The notes under the pieces are model-generated. The model was given only the letters and a program-made list of their open reading frames with translations, searched no databases and was not told where the DNA came from. Both the position numbers and the translations under genes were made by a program. This document shows positions 1-10,225 of a DNA stretch of 64,000 nt, in pieces. This DNA is from Apostichopus japonicus. Lineage: Eukaryota > Echinodermata > Holothuroidea > Aspidochirotida > Stichopodidae. The stretch is from positions 1,426,001 to 1,490,000 of the forward strand of contig NC_092578.1 in the NCBI RefSeq assembly GCF_037975245.1. The letters are read 5' to 3'. How positions within the stretch are numbered: the first letter of the stretch is position 1; every line of letters begins with the position of its first letter.

Positions 1-148
1 TAAAGTGAATACTTATAGTAAACTGTTATAGCACTACAGAATGTTTGGTGAACCTTGCAGGAACAAGGAGTCAGCTCTTGGAAAACCAACCAGAAGATTT
101 TGTCTCAAGTAGATAATGTGAAAAGCTCCTATTGAAATAGAGATTAAG

Positions 149-512
149 TTAAAGGGAGGGAAGACTCGCGCACAAAGAAACGTCTGATGCCGGTAATCTG
201 ACCTAGTTTTGAATGAGGTGTAACAGAAGTGTTAGACACCACCATCGATCCCAGAAAATACACACACAGCTTGCTACCTTCGGTAATTAGACACTAGTGT
301 ACAGTCAATGCATACAGCTACGGTCAATACCCACAACACATTGTACATAGCAGCGATGGACATCTCAGGTCAAGATAAAAAATAACAAGGTATCACGTTT
401 CATTACTGTCTGCATTTTGTAGCGACAAGATAAAAACTTCACTTGCAAGCTACGGAAATTAACTTTTTCAGAGGGCGGCACGCGGTTTGGGGCAAGTCTT
501 CAATGCCTTTAA
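149..512 (+). mobile_element. TTAA-flanked MITE, copy 1
   Basis: A 364-bp copy including TTAA at both ends. The left end reads TTAA-AGGGAGGGAAGACTCGCGC. The right end, complemented, reads TTAA-AGGCATTGAAGACTTGCCC. These are imperfect terminal inverted repeats of about 19 bp. The interior has no coding capacity. It shares its whole length with copies at 14677 and 53081 and both ends with the copy at 24851. It lies in an intron of the TTC19-like gene. Confidence 0.85.
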
Positions 513-681
513 ATATTGGTTTAACTTAACATGCTATTACATAGCAATTCACTACATTAAAGAACAGAAAGAATGAAATTAGGATTACATCATTACAGAA
601 CAGGCGAAGGACAGAGCTTAGCTATAAATGCCAGCAATGTTTTCTTGTTTGTTTTCAATTTCTCTTATTTCTGTGTTGCAG

Positions 682-841
682 ACGGCAACTCTCCTAAACG
701 ATCTTGGAACGGTTTATGAACAGAAGAAGAATTATAAGAAAGCTATGGAGATGGTTTGTAGAGCTGAGAAACTGGCACAGGATTCTCCAGATAATTTAGC
801 CGTGATATTGTGCAATAAAGCTTCTTTGCTTCTCAGGAATG
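682..841 (+). CDS. TTC19: TTC19-like exon, penultimate
   Basis: Acceptor TGTTGCAG at 674-681 and donor ATG|GTAAGA after 841. It starts in phase 0 (codon ACG) and ends with one base over. It encodes TATLLNDLGTV through SLLLRN. An open frame runs upstream to 628 but reads through the pyrimidine-rich acceptor and is not coding. Confidence 0.75.
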
Positions 842-1450
842 GTAAGAAACTGAGTAGCTGTTGATAGAAGTCTGTTTGTTGATGTGGTACTCTCTTTATA
901 TCACTAAAAGATACAACAGAGATTCAACTACTTCTGTGCAGTCTCCTGATCTTAGTAATAACCTACTTTTCACAAGAGTGTAGAGGACGGGGAGGGGGGG
1001 GGCAGGAGGTTCATATGAGAGAAAAGGGGAAGGAAAGTGAATATCCAAATACATTGTGGTGTCAAAAACTGTTGCTTAGATTCACATTTTTATGACAGTT
1101 GTGCTGAACCAGCCATGCTGCATTTTCTCAGCTCACAGGTCTTATTCCATCTTGGGCTGACCTTTGAACCTTTGAAAGTGTCTTGGTTATTATGACTGGT
1201 GAGTGATGACATGCAATGTGTTCTACTTAGGTCTTTCTCTCTACGTTTAAATTTTATGATATTTTGTTGTTTTACTGACAAGTATCAATTATTAATCTTT
1301 CTTTTATGATCTGCAGGTGACAGAGAGGAAGCAACTGCTCTCTTTCGACGAGCATTACGATTGGCCGAAAAATCACAAGATGATGATACCATCATATTTG
1401 TACGGATTGCCATGTCCAAGCTCGCAGCTCCTCTCAGAAAAACAGATTAG
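682..1450 (+). CDS. TTC19: TTC19-like TPR protein, C-terminal part (2 exons)
   Basis: Two exons, 682-841 and 1317-1450, join in phase 1 to give the last 97 residues and a TAG stop. The peptide holds TPR helices: LLNDLGTVYEQKKNYKKA, then AVILCNKASLLLRNGDREEA and LFRRALRLAEKSQDDD. Spacing and residues (LNDL, VILCN.A.LL, A...FRRAL..A, a short tail after the last helix) follow the C-terminus of TTC19, a mitochondrial inner-membrane protein that helps clear Rieske protein fragments from respiratory complex III. That function is family knowledge. The N-terminal half, including any mitochondrial targeting sequence, would lie left of the window. It is convergent with b561 gene A. Another TPR protein is possible because TPRs are degenerate, but the match in order and ending favours TTC19. 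Confidence 0.65.
1317..1450 (+). CDS. TTC19: TTC19-like exon, terminal
   Basis: Acceptor GATCTGCAG ends at 1316. The first two bases complete a Gly codon with the previous exon. It encodes GDREEATALFRRAL to PLRKTD and stops at TAG 1448-1450. The longer open frame from 1317 to 1604 is a different reading frame. Confidence 0.72.
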
Positions 1451-3268
1451 AATACTAAAATTAATGCCAGTGATGAAAGGAACAAAAAGAAATAAGTCGT
1501 TGGTGCAAAAAAGTCCATTATACGATTTTAGTTTCCGCTTAAGCCATTGTTGCTTACATGTACCTCAGTTGCTATGGCAACTATTTTTCAAGAATCTCAG
1601 GTAGTTTAACAATGAGATTTGTTCTCATATTATCTACATCTACTCTTCTCCAGGTGAGGAGTGTCTAGTGTACTGAGCGACAAATCAATGGTGGAGCTGC
1701 ATTAATCTGTTTGGGTCTGTGTGACTGTTATCTATTTCTCTAAAAAGACGGAAAAGAAAAAAAAGGGTTAGAATAATGATAATGGATTGGTCTACTTCAA
1801 ATGCAATACCACCAGACTCCCAGAAGGAACCAAAGTGTTAGTTTCTTGTCCTTAACATTTACCATGATATGCCTTCTAGTAGAATCTCTGCATAACTAAT
1901 CTAGTTTTTGGTCAACAGTGGTAACATTGTGACACACCTTGGCCTGTCCACCCTATATTCACCCCTCTCCACCCCCTACAGCACCCCCTCCCCCCCCCCC
2001 CCTTGCCAAAGTACTTAACTAATAAAGCAAAGCACGAACTGTTTAGGCAATCAGTCTATCTGTACCAAATATTGTCAAAATCTGAACAGAGTTTGTTGTA
2101 TTTTTAAATTCAAAACCTTGCCAAGAGTGAACATATTATTTTGTTATTATTTGGAACTGTAAAAGAAATGATAATGAAATAATAAAAATGTTGATAAAGA
2201 GAGAAATAAACAGATATAGTACTTCAGGCTTAGTTTGTTGTTATTTATTATATTTGATGAGTCTATTTCTTTCTATTTTAACTCTCATGCAGTTTGCAAT
2301 TCTCTAAATAAATATGCTGCATGCAAATCACAATATCATAAATCATCTGAAAAACTGTTTATTTGAATGAAGAAATTTGAATAATATATCTTAGTTTGTC
2401 TCTTCCAAATCTATAGCCTGAATTATCACTTTTGCACAAAATCCAGATCCAGGTTTCTGTAAAGTAAAGACCATCCCCTCCCCCTACCTACCCCCCCCCC
2501 GCCCACAACCCCAACAAAGGTATAACACAAGTATATTATTTATGCTTCCATTTCATACTTAAATGTAAGTTTATGAAATATCAAATATAAATAAATCATT
2601 AGGAAATGTTATGATAAATCGACTGTTTCCCTGGATTTTGTAGAAACTTGTTTCATACTTGTTTCCTGATTTGTGAAGTTGAAGTATAGAGGATGGACAG
2701 CCTACCCCCCCCCCCCCACCCGAATTTTTTTTTATGTAATATCAGTTATTGAATGGCAGAATTTGCCATCCGCTTCAAACCCTTCAGAAGGCAAGCTGTA
2801 TTTCCTGATATCGAAAATTATGCTTTGAATAACACGATTCCCTTTCGTTCTCAGTTGACAAGACACATGTACAAAACTTTCAAATGGAGCTTTTTACATC
2901 TCTTTCTCAACGCCCGTCCTCCTCAGCCATTTACCTCCACGCATGGTTTGAAAATTCTTATATTGGGGAAGTAATGGAAGTTAAAAACTTCACAAGTTTA
3001 ATATAATCTTCTGTCAGCTGTCGTCAGAATGTTAAGGATATGGCCTGGGCTAGCACCAACACCACCACCAAAAAAAAAAATACATACAAACATTAAAGTA
3101 AATTGTAAACCTTTATGAAAATAACGGGCGATTGTAACACACATCTTACTAATTTAGGGGCAACCCTCTTAAATCAAAGTCCCACTTCCCACGTTCCTTC
3201 GGAATGTGCCCCCCCCCCCCCCCCATTGGCCACCGTGACCGTTTTAATTCACTTGTGCATAGTTGAAA
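1451..3268. other. Convergent 3' flank between TTC19-like gene and b561 gene A
   Basis: Holds both 3' untranslated regions. It is AT-rich with poly-C runs near 1990, 2495, 2706 and 3212. TTTATT at 2358-2363 and 2244-2249 reads AATAAA on the minus strand and could end gene A. No further coding exon is seen on either strand. Confidence 0.5.
2021..2026 (+). terminator. Candidate poly(A) signal for the TTC19-like gene
   Basis: AATAAA lies 571 bases after the stop at 1450, just past a poly-C run. Further AATAAA-like hexamers occur near 2180 and 2207, so the true site is uncertain. Confidence 0.35.
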
Positions 3269-3479
3269 CTATGTACTAGATTCGGCTGGCTTCATCTCCA
3301 ATAATCCTGATTTCTCGTCAGATGTTGCTGCAGCAATATCATCTTGAATTTTTTCGTCATTATCTTCGAAGAAAGAGCTTGTGACTGTGAAGGTCACGAC
3401 ACCGATAAATGCCACCAAAACTATGGAAATCACATTAGCGATCAGCACTTTACTCGTTACACTATCGAAACCGCCATTG
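3269..3479 (-). CDS. CYB561: b561 gene A exon 4, terminal
   Basis: Acceptor TTAATTCACAG ends at 3480. It encodes NNGGFDSVTSKVL, the sixth membrane helix (VISIVLVAFIGVVTF) and the acidic tail; TAG at 3271-3269. Confidence 0.92.
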
Positions 3480-6400
3480 CTGTGAATTAAGAAGAACAGT
3501 TTTACCTTGAACAACTGAACATTTCGAATGGCAAGCATGATGTTCAATCAATAAAAGAAAGATTAAACTTTTGACCGATTGATATTGACTTGGTGTTGAT
3601 GGTCAGGTTGGCCCACAGCGACAATAATATCGCTGTGTCCAATTTCTTCATTTTCCTTAACTATATTATGCAATGGAAACATATTGTTCTTTTTTTAATT
3701 CCATGTTTCACGGGCCCCGGGCCTGACGACAGGTGTGTAAGAGGGTTTACACTCCAGGACAAAGGGTCAATTTTTAGGGAACCCGGGAAATTTTGGAGGG
3801 CCCTGACAAATATGGAATACAAAGAGTAGTATAGTTTCATACTATACATGAACAGTGCTAAAAGTGGCCCATCGACATAATTGCACTCGTGGGCTCGACC
3901 AGGCAAAGAAATTTTAGGTGAGATGTAATGATGTACGTTAGGAATATTTCAAGTGCCCCAGTCTAGTCACTTTATTCCTCTTTAATATGCTAGCAAGTGA
4001 AATAATTGTTGCTCAGTCAAATTTCAAATGAACAACATTAAGAACAAGAAACATCTCATTATATTATGTTTAAGAATATTTAGAGGAATTAAGATATACC
4101 GTAGAATATACACTTTGAAAGATAATATATAACAAAAGTGGCTTGCTAAACCATGGACTGCAATACTTTAGAACATTATCCATCGACTTGAGTCGATGAT
4201 TTGAATAACAACACATTCTTACTTGTAGAAGATTTGTTCAGTAAGCCCTGTAAGAATGGAGACTGCCACCATACCAAAGATGAAGAAACCGAAGAAAAGA
4301 TGGACTCCTTTATAGGCTGACCTGATCGACTCTCTTGGACGAGGAAACAGAAAAAACAGGAACCCAAACAACAACTACAGAAGAACAACAAAATATAAAA
4401 AAGAAAGAAAGAAAGAAAGGGGAAAATTAATTATGAGTGTTTAGCGCCATTAACAGACCATTGTAATTTTTTCCATCTGTTTTTTAAAGTTAACAGTGCA
4501 TGAATCTTCGTATTAATGGCGTAATGGCCACGTCATTAAGTTTAGTTGTAAGGGTGAATATGCATGAATTTACATTCTACCAGAAGAAACACAAACAAAA
4601 TTTAAAGTGAAATTTGAAACATTCTTTTAGTTAATGAATGTGTATACATAATGTATATTTTTCCTATCTTTTTTTACATTTCAAATTTATGAAGTGAGTA
4701 TTCAAGGAGCAAATTTGCAAAGCGTGGGTTGGGTAGTTAGGTAAACGTGGGAGTGCAATTAGGAGAAATTTTGTCATTGTGAAATGGTAAAGGTAATTAT
4801 AGGACCTACATCCATTTAATTGTCTAAAATTGTTACTGTAACATTCTATATACACATTTACATATGTGAAGTATACAAGTCTTTCAGCGACACGACTTTT
4901 ATTAATCACCTGTAGCCCAAAGAAAACTACTGTTGCCATGCCAACCCAGTTGTGGAGGCTCATCATATTCGGATAACCGTGGGTACGGTGGTACCGGAAC
5001 ACAGCAAAGAGGGCTAAAACCGCCATTATGAAGGCTACCAACTGAATGATGAAGTGTATCATCTTCAAAGTAAATCTACTGAGTCCCGTGGCTGCCCCGG
5101 CCCTATAAACCAGAATACCTGCGAAAAACACCAAGAAAATCGGAAGACCCAATCAGCATCGAGAAATTCTCAAAAATATGAATATGCATATTATGTGAAG
5201 TAGTGTCAACCAGTTGAGACAATTTCGTAATGCTAATACCTCTCTAAACTGTCCTCCCATGTCATGCTTCAAAGCACTCATATTGACAGTACAAACAGTT
5301 CCTAACCTTTATCTGATAAAAAAACATAATATTCATACTGCATGATACTACGAGTGCTTTGAAGCAGGCATGACAGTATACAGTATAGAAAAAATTGTCC
5401 CAACTGGGTGATAGCGTCTTTCTATAGACACTCGCTATATACTGACCGCTGCCAACTGTAACGAGGGCCACGAGGGGGAATTGTATTACACGGCCGGTCA
5501 GCTATATGACCACCCCACCATATAGGGCCTACCGTAAGTTGGTTGCGATAAAGGGATGACTGGGTTATTCACTTGGTGGGCACATACAAATCTCTAGAAT
5601 GAGGGGCATTTTTATTTAGATTATTTCAGTGATCACGAATGTCTTTATAGATCTTCACTGACATACGTAGTGGAATGTATACACTTCATGCATTAAGAAA
5701 TTAAATTGATCTTATAAATTCTATGTAGGCCTAGCTAGGCTATCCAGTTATATCTGGCTTTATATGGCATGATAAAACTTGATCTGGCCAGATTTAACCA
5801 GATATAAAGCCAGATCTGGGATTTCGGTAAGGGATATTGTTTTTTTGTAAACAATTCAGTTCTCCATGTCTGTTCCTTACTATTTATTTAGTGTATTAGG
5901 TTTTCAGCATGCTACTGTACTCTTTAAAAGGCCTTAGTCTCTATTTATAATGCTGGCACTTTCTTGATATTGGTCAGATAAATAATGACTGGGACCTGGG
6001 TAGTAGGCGGCACAATTTATCTTTCTAACTTTGCATATGGCCTGTATATGCCACTTTAAGGTGGAATTAGGTGCTGGTGGCTGCATCATTTCACAGTTGA
6101 TCACATTCGGCGCGGAAAAGAGTATAGGCATGTATGATTTGGCAGCTGGAATAGATCCAGGGTGCACGTATGTAAGCCTCATCTAGGCATGTTTTGGCAA
6201 CACTTCGGGCATCGTAGTAATCACCGCTGCCCTAGACCTATATTTATTAGTAACTAATATGCTGGTATATATACTCCCTATAGGCTTATCGTTGGCGATA
6301 TGTGGCGAATGATATATGTAACATATAGATACTGGTTCAATTGGAACTACATTATCGTAAATCAGTGCTTTCATACTGTGCAGTGAATGCTAATATCGCT

Positions 6401-7458
6401 GACAATGATGACGACCCGGTTTTATGCTGCAACTTTATGTTAAATTAATATGAAATGTGAGCCCATCCATGAGATTTAACAATGATTGTTCCACGCATCT
6501 TGCACATTCACTATAATTCGTATATAAGATATTTTATAGTCTACCAATTGCATGGTTTAATTAAAATCGAAACTTTACATTGAGAAACATTGCTAGGTAA
6601 TTAGTCATCTGCAGTCTGTCTCAAAAGAGCTACGCTGTCGGTCTCGAAATAATGATTCCAGTGGCGTAGGAAGGTACTTTTGAGTGGGGGGGGGGGCTGA
6701 AGACTGATGGCCGGTCTGGGGGAGGGGTCTAAGCATTGGCGAATGGGACCATTTCAGTTTGGGGGGCAGAAATTTTTGTGCCCGAAAGTTCCCGTGACAC
6801 TTTCTAAGCGGAGCGCCACCATCGGTTGGCGCGTAGCGTACAAGAAAATTTTTGGCAAGAAATGCCTCTCAGATTGCCGGAAAACGGCACTTCTGAGGCC
6901 TTGCAAGTTGCATCTAAACATTCTTTATTTATAATCTCATGTTTTAGAAATTTACACTTCCCCAAAAATTTGGTAAATTAGAAGAAGAAAATTGGTAACA
7001 TCACTTCGAAGGGGAAAAATAGGACAGTATATTTTTTAAGCTCCTATTTAGTTACCGTATTTATTATTTTAACACAGTACTCAGCAACCTCCAGAAAAAC
7101 ATACATGATTCAACGACACGTAGGCGAGATAATGTCGCTATGTCAGGTGAGACTGCAATTTGTCTCACAAAAAAAGTATAAAATATAACAAAGAATATGA
7201 TAAACCTGTACTTCTAGGCTTGTAGGCACCCCCCCCCCCCCCTTACCATCAAAATGTTTCTTGTATACACTTATGTCGGAAATGTCCAGGTGAACAGTTG
7301 ACTAGATAGAAAAAAAAATTGATCGTGCAAAAAGCGTGGTAGCCCAGATGAGCTGCACTTACGGTGGTGTTACACGGAAGTGTTCGGGCATCATGATGCT
7401 AAATAAAGTAAACATGGAATTGTCGGGCAAAAATTTGAAAAAGATCCGGGCAAGCTAC

Positions 7459-7518
<60 letters not shown>

Positions 7519-7541
7519 CATAGGCTATATATTTACATAGG

Positions 7542-7575
<34 letters not shown>

Positions 7576-9439
7576 CTTCTCCTCTTAGGCTGCCCGAACT
7601 TTTCAGGACTTTTGCCCGAATTTCTTGTCCTCTGGAAATTCAGGGGGGCAGTCTGCCCCCCGCCTCGTACGCCTATGGGTCTAAGGGGAGGGGGTGTCCC
7701 TCTCCCCTTTGGAATTTTTTCCATTTCCAGGTGGCCTCAGATGCAATTTGGTACAATATAGCACACTTCAACACCCACTCCATTTTGTAAACTTAATTTT
7801 GTATTTTCACCTGGCCTTAGATGCAATTTGGTGCTCCAAATGAGATTTTTTTCTCATATGGAAATGAAAAAGGGGTTTTCTGACCTGCGAAGCGGGGGGG
7901 GGGGGCGGAATGATACTTCCGCCCCTCCACATTTTTCACTTGGGGGGCTGGCGCCCCCCAGCCCCCCCGGTTCCTACGCCCTTGAATGATTCTATATAGA
8001 CGTATCTACCGTTCACTCAATATGTAGGCTACGTCCCGAGCATTATATATAATCTATATCAAACTATATCATACCATATTGGCATTGCTCTCAGTATTAC
8101 TCTTAACGTCGTTTACAACTCCTTATTTCCAAGCTGCATTTTCGTAAGAACTAACATGCTAATAAACATCAATATCGTCTCAAGAAAGTCATACTTTTGA
8201 GTTTTGACAAATCCTGAGAAACACGGGTAAAACTTTGGATATATTGCCGGTGCGTGAACAAAAAATGCCTCAAGTTCAAACGATATTTCTGGAATGAGAC
8301 AGCAGACCGGGTGCACTATTTTCTGTTCCACCGTGTAGCTCAATGGTCCGACACTGCATAATCATGATTTTACTATTGAAAGTATGTTTTAAAAGTTACT
8401 ACATCTCTTTCGAGATGAGACCAGGGAAGGAATAGGATGCTCGAGTAATTGGATTGAATCATTACAGATCTCTGGACTATTGTCTACGATAAAATATGTT
8501 ACAAAACCGGACAAGAATGACTATCATAAGCGAACCTCACTGATATCGATAAGAAGCCCATACTGTAAATGTACTCGAAGCTGCCTCGAAGAGTGTGGCG
8601 ACAGTTTATAAGGCAGGATATATGGGTTCGAATCCAATGGAGTACTGCAAGATGTTTCAAATTTAGTGCTCTTCAATTTAATGTTACATCCAAGGACGTT
8701 TAACACTGCATATACCTATATACTGCATAATATATTTCAACTTTTGAAACAATGTTGAATAATTTTCGACCGAACGTTTATGTTTCACCGCATATATTGA
8801 ACATGTATACATGTTCAATTTACTTTACGCTTAAACCCTCCCAGCTTAGTATAATTCCGCTAAATCGGTGGAGTAATCCACGAAAGTGTCTCAAAATACG
8901 AAAGTTTTGTTTACTTGTTTCACTGTGACAGAGTTTTTCTGTTGGCCGTTTCGGTTCAGGCTTTGTAGATTCAAATTACGATTCAAAAAAGTGGTTAGCC
9001 CACAGTTTGACTTACGAACCGAAATCCACGGAAGACCGTCTGCTCAACAACATTTGCATCGTCGCTACACAACGCTTAAACATTCAATTCTATTTTGCAA
9101 TGAAAGATGAAGTAAAACAGTGTAATAATATCAAGAGATAATAGTTTTTTATATAATATTATCCAAATATTATATTCTATAGAAGACAAAAGAAACATGA
9201 AAACGTTTCAAATAAAGTCTATTCTGCAAATATGAAGTGAACTTACCGTTTCCATAAAGGAAGACAAGGCCAAAGGTCATAAGAAACGGGTGTAGGTTGA
9301 ATGCTCCTGCTTCCTCAATATTCAATGAGAGACCCCCCATTTGACTGAGAAGGATAAACATGAGTACTACGACAGACACCCCTAGCGCCTCCGCAAGGAT
9401 TACCAGTAATATCAAAACACAGGCAGAGCAAAGCGACAT
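3269..9439 (-). CDS. CYB561: Cytochrome b561 family transmembrane reductase, gene A
   Basis: Four coding exons (9439-9247, 5118-4910, 4374-4223, 3479-3269) give a complete 254-residue protein with an exact frame and intron phases 1, 0, 2. Six membrane segments are expected. The four haem-ligand histidines are present: H50 (FNLHPFLM), H86 (KMIHF), H120 (SLHNWVG) and H159 (GVHLFFG). The last three match the positions usually quoted for vertebrate CYB561. Basic residues R70, R79 and K83 sit where family members bind ascorbate, and YH108 resembles the conserved YHN. The family moves electrons from cytosolic ascorbate across the membrane to monodehydroascorbate or ferric iron. The acidic cytosolic tail ends DEKSGLLEMKPAESST. 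E240-L244-L245 fits an [DE]xxxL[LI] endosome/lysosome sorting signal. It belongs to the CYB561/CYBRD1/CYB561A3 group; which one is not settled. Confidence 0.9.
4223..4374 (-). CDS. CYB561: b561 gene A exon 3 (coding)
   Basis: Acceptor TTCTGTAG before 4374; donor CTACAA|GTAAGA after 4223. It encodes LLFGFLFFLFPRPRE to LTGLTEQIFY, including H159 and TM5. The 71-residue open frame over it is in the wrong frame. Confidence 0.92.
4910..5118 (-). CDS. CYB561: b561 gene A exon 2 (coding)
   Basis: Acceptor TTTTTCGCAG precedes 5118; donor CTACAG|GTGATT after 4910. The 209 bases encode GILVYRAG to VVFFGLQ with haem ligands H86 and H120. The same exon in gene B is also exactly 209 bases. Confidence 0.92.
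5752..5815. repeat. Inverted repeat, 14-bp perfect arms
   Basis: ATCTGGCTTTATAT at 5752-5765 is the exact complement of ATATAAAGCCAGAT at 5802-5815, with a 36-base spacer that itself carries ATCTGGCCAGAT. It could fold as a hairpin. It is possibly the end of a small foldback element; no target duplication is visible. Confidence 0.7.
6659..7984. mobile_element. Nonautonomous hAT-type DNA transposon
   Basis: The 1326-bp element is flanked by AATGATTC at 6651-6658 and again at 7985-7992, an exact 8-bp target duplication. Its ends are CAGTGGCGTAGGAA and, complemented from the right, CAAGGGCGTAGGAA, so 14-bp inverted repeats with two mismatches. An 8-bp duplication with CAGTGGCG-like ends is typical of the hAT superfamily. 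Inside are poly-G/poly-C tracts, a (TA)n tract and a [17 protein letters not shown] containing AGATGCAATTTGGT (near 7739 and 7808). No transposase frame is visible, so it needed a helper element. It sits in intron 1 of b561 gene A. Confidence 0.85.
7462..7574. repeat. (TA)n microsatellite
   Basis: Two TA blocks (about 7462-7515 and 7543-7574) separated by two copies of TTTACATAGGCTATATA. It lies within the hAT-type element. The IYIYIY open frames across it are artefacts. Confidence 0.95.
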
Positions 9440-9453
9440 ATTGACTGTTGTTT
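9247..9453 (-). CDS. CYB561: b561 gene A exon with start codon
   Basis: Coding part 9439-9247, opening MSLCSACVLILL and ending FLYGN plus one base; donor ACG|GTAAGT. A CAG acceptor 14 bases upstream of the ATG (exon start 9453), or another 24 bases further (9476), implies a noncoding first exon. It covers TM1 and haem ligand H50. Confidence 0.85.
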
Positions 9454-9727
9454 CTGAAACGATGATTCAAATGCTTCTGAAAGTAAAACCAAAGAGAGAA
9501 ACTGGTAAATTTTTGAAGAAAAAGAAAACAAAACCAAAATAAACAAAGTCAATAAATATGGCCATGATTCACATATTATTACGGTGCTATATAATATCGG
9601 AGGACGGGTGGGTGTGGAGGCTTCTACAATTTTTTAAGAGATTCCCCGAGTAGATGGGCTATTCATTGACCTTGCATAAGTACGAAAATTGGCACTTCAT
9701 TGAAATTAATATATATATAATATAATA

Positions 9728-10225
9728 TAGTAATAATAAATTATACTTATATAGCGCGAAATCAGTAGACAAAAGTCACTGCTCAAGGCGCTTTACAAAG
9801 AAAGCAAATTAATTTACAAAAGAACAATACGGGCAGCGGTGTTTTCGACCTTTTGAAGTTTATGGATGGTCGAATCAGGAAGGACAAATAAAAGTGAATG
9901 TAGAAAGTCAAGCTTTCATGTCACAAACGCATGGACTAGTATCTCGCAAGTCTTATCATCAAGGTAATTCCTAATCAGAAAGATTTTCCTCAGTTGCCAA
10001 TTAGCAGAACGACAGAGATTAGTAACATGAATTTCAAGTGACATGGTCTGGTCAAATTATGCACCAAGGTTTCTAACAGTCGAGGAGATATTAATAGAGT
10101 CGATCTTTATCAACAGTAAGTGGTGGAAAATTAAGTGTAACTTCAGAGAAACGTGATCGAACTCGGTTTTATCACAATTAAGCTTCAACTGATTAGTTGT
10201 AAGCCAATTGTTTACAGCACTTATA
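9728..10225 (-). mobile_element. L2/CR1-type LINE relic, C-terminal reverse transcriptase end
   Basis: Read on the minus strand from about 10220, one frame runs about 150 codons with only two in-frame stops. It spells reverse-transcriptase C-terminal motifs: WLTTNQLKLNCDKTEF, TVRNLGA followed by FDQ, CRSANWQLRKIFLIRNYL, LVHAFVT, LPDSTIHKLQKVENTAARIV. This order is typical of the CR1/L2 group of non-LTR retrotransposons. The 3' end follows at once: GCGCCTTGAGCA, a CGCGCTATATAAG box and a TTATTATTA tail near 9730. Truncated at its 5' end, carrying stops, and so dead. Confidence 0.85.

Larger units (their letters stand above)
5119..9246 (-). other. b561 gene A intron 1
   Basis: A 4.1-kb intron with no further exon seen. 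It contains the hAT-type element 6659-7984 and an inverted repeat at 5752-5815. The rest (about 5119-5750, 5820-6650, 7990-9246) shows no feature I can support. Confidence 0.6.

Noticed and set aside
5934..6182. 82-codon minus-strand open frame containing HIQAICKVRKINCA
   Set aside because: Could be a decayed transposon peptide, but I recognise no family and see no supporting structure.
7336..7724. IYIYIY-containing open frames on both strands
   Set aside because: Produced by the (TA)n tract inside the hAT-type element.
8595..8640. GGTTCGAATCC, a tRNA/SINE B-box, with an A-box-like stretch upstream
   Set aside because: No cloverleaf arms could be drawn around it and no acceptor stem is visible. 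At most a decayed SINE head.
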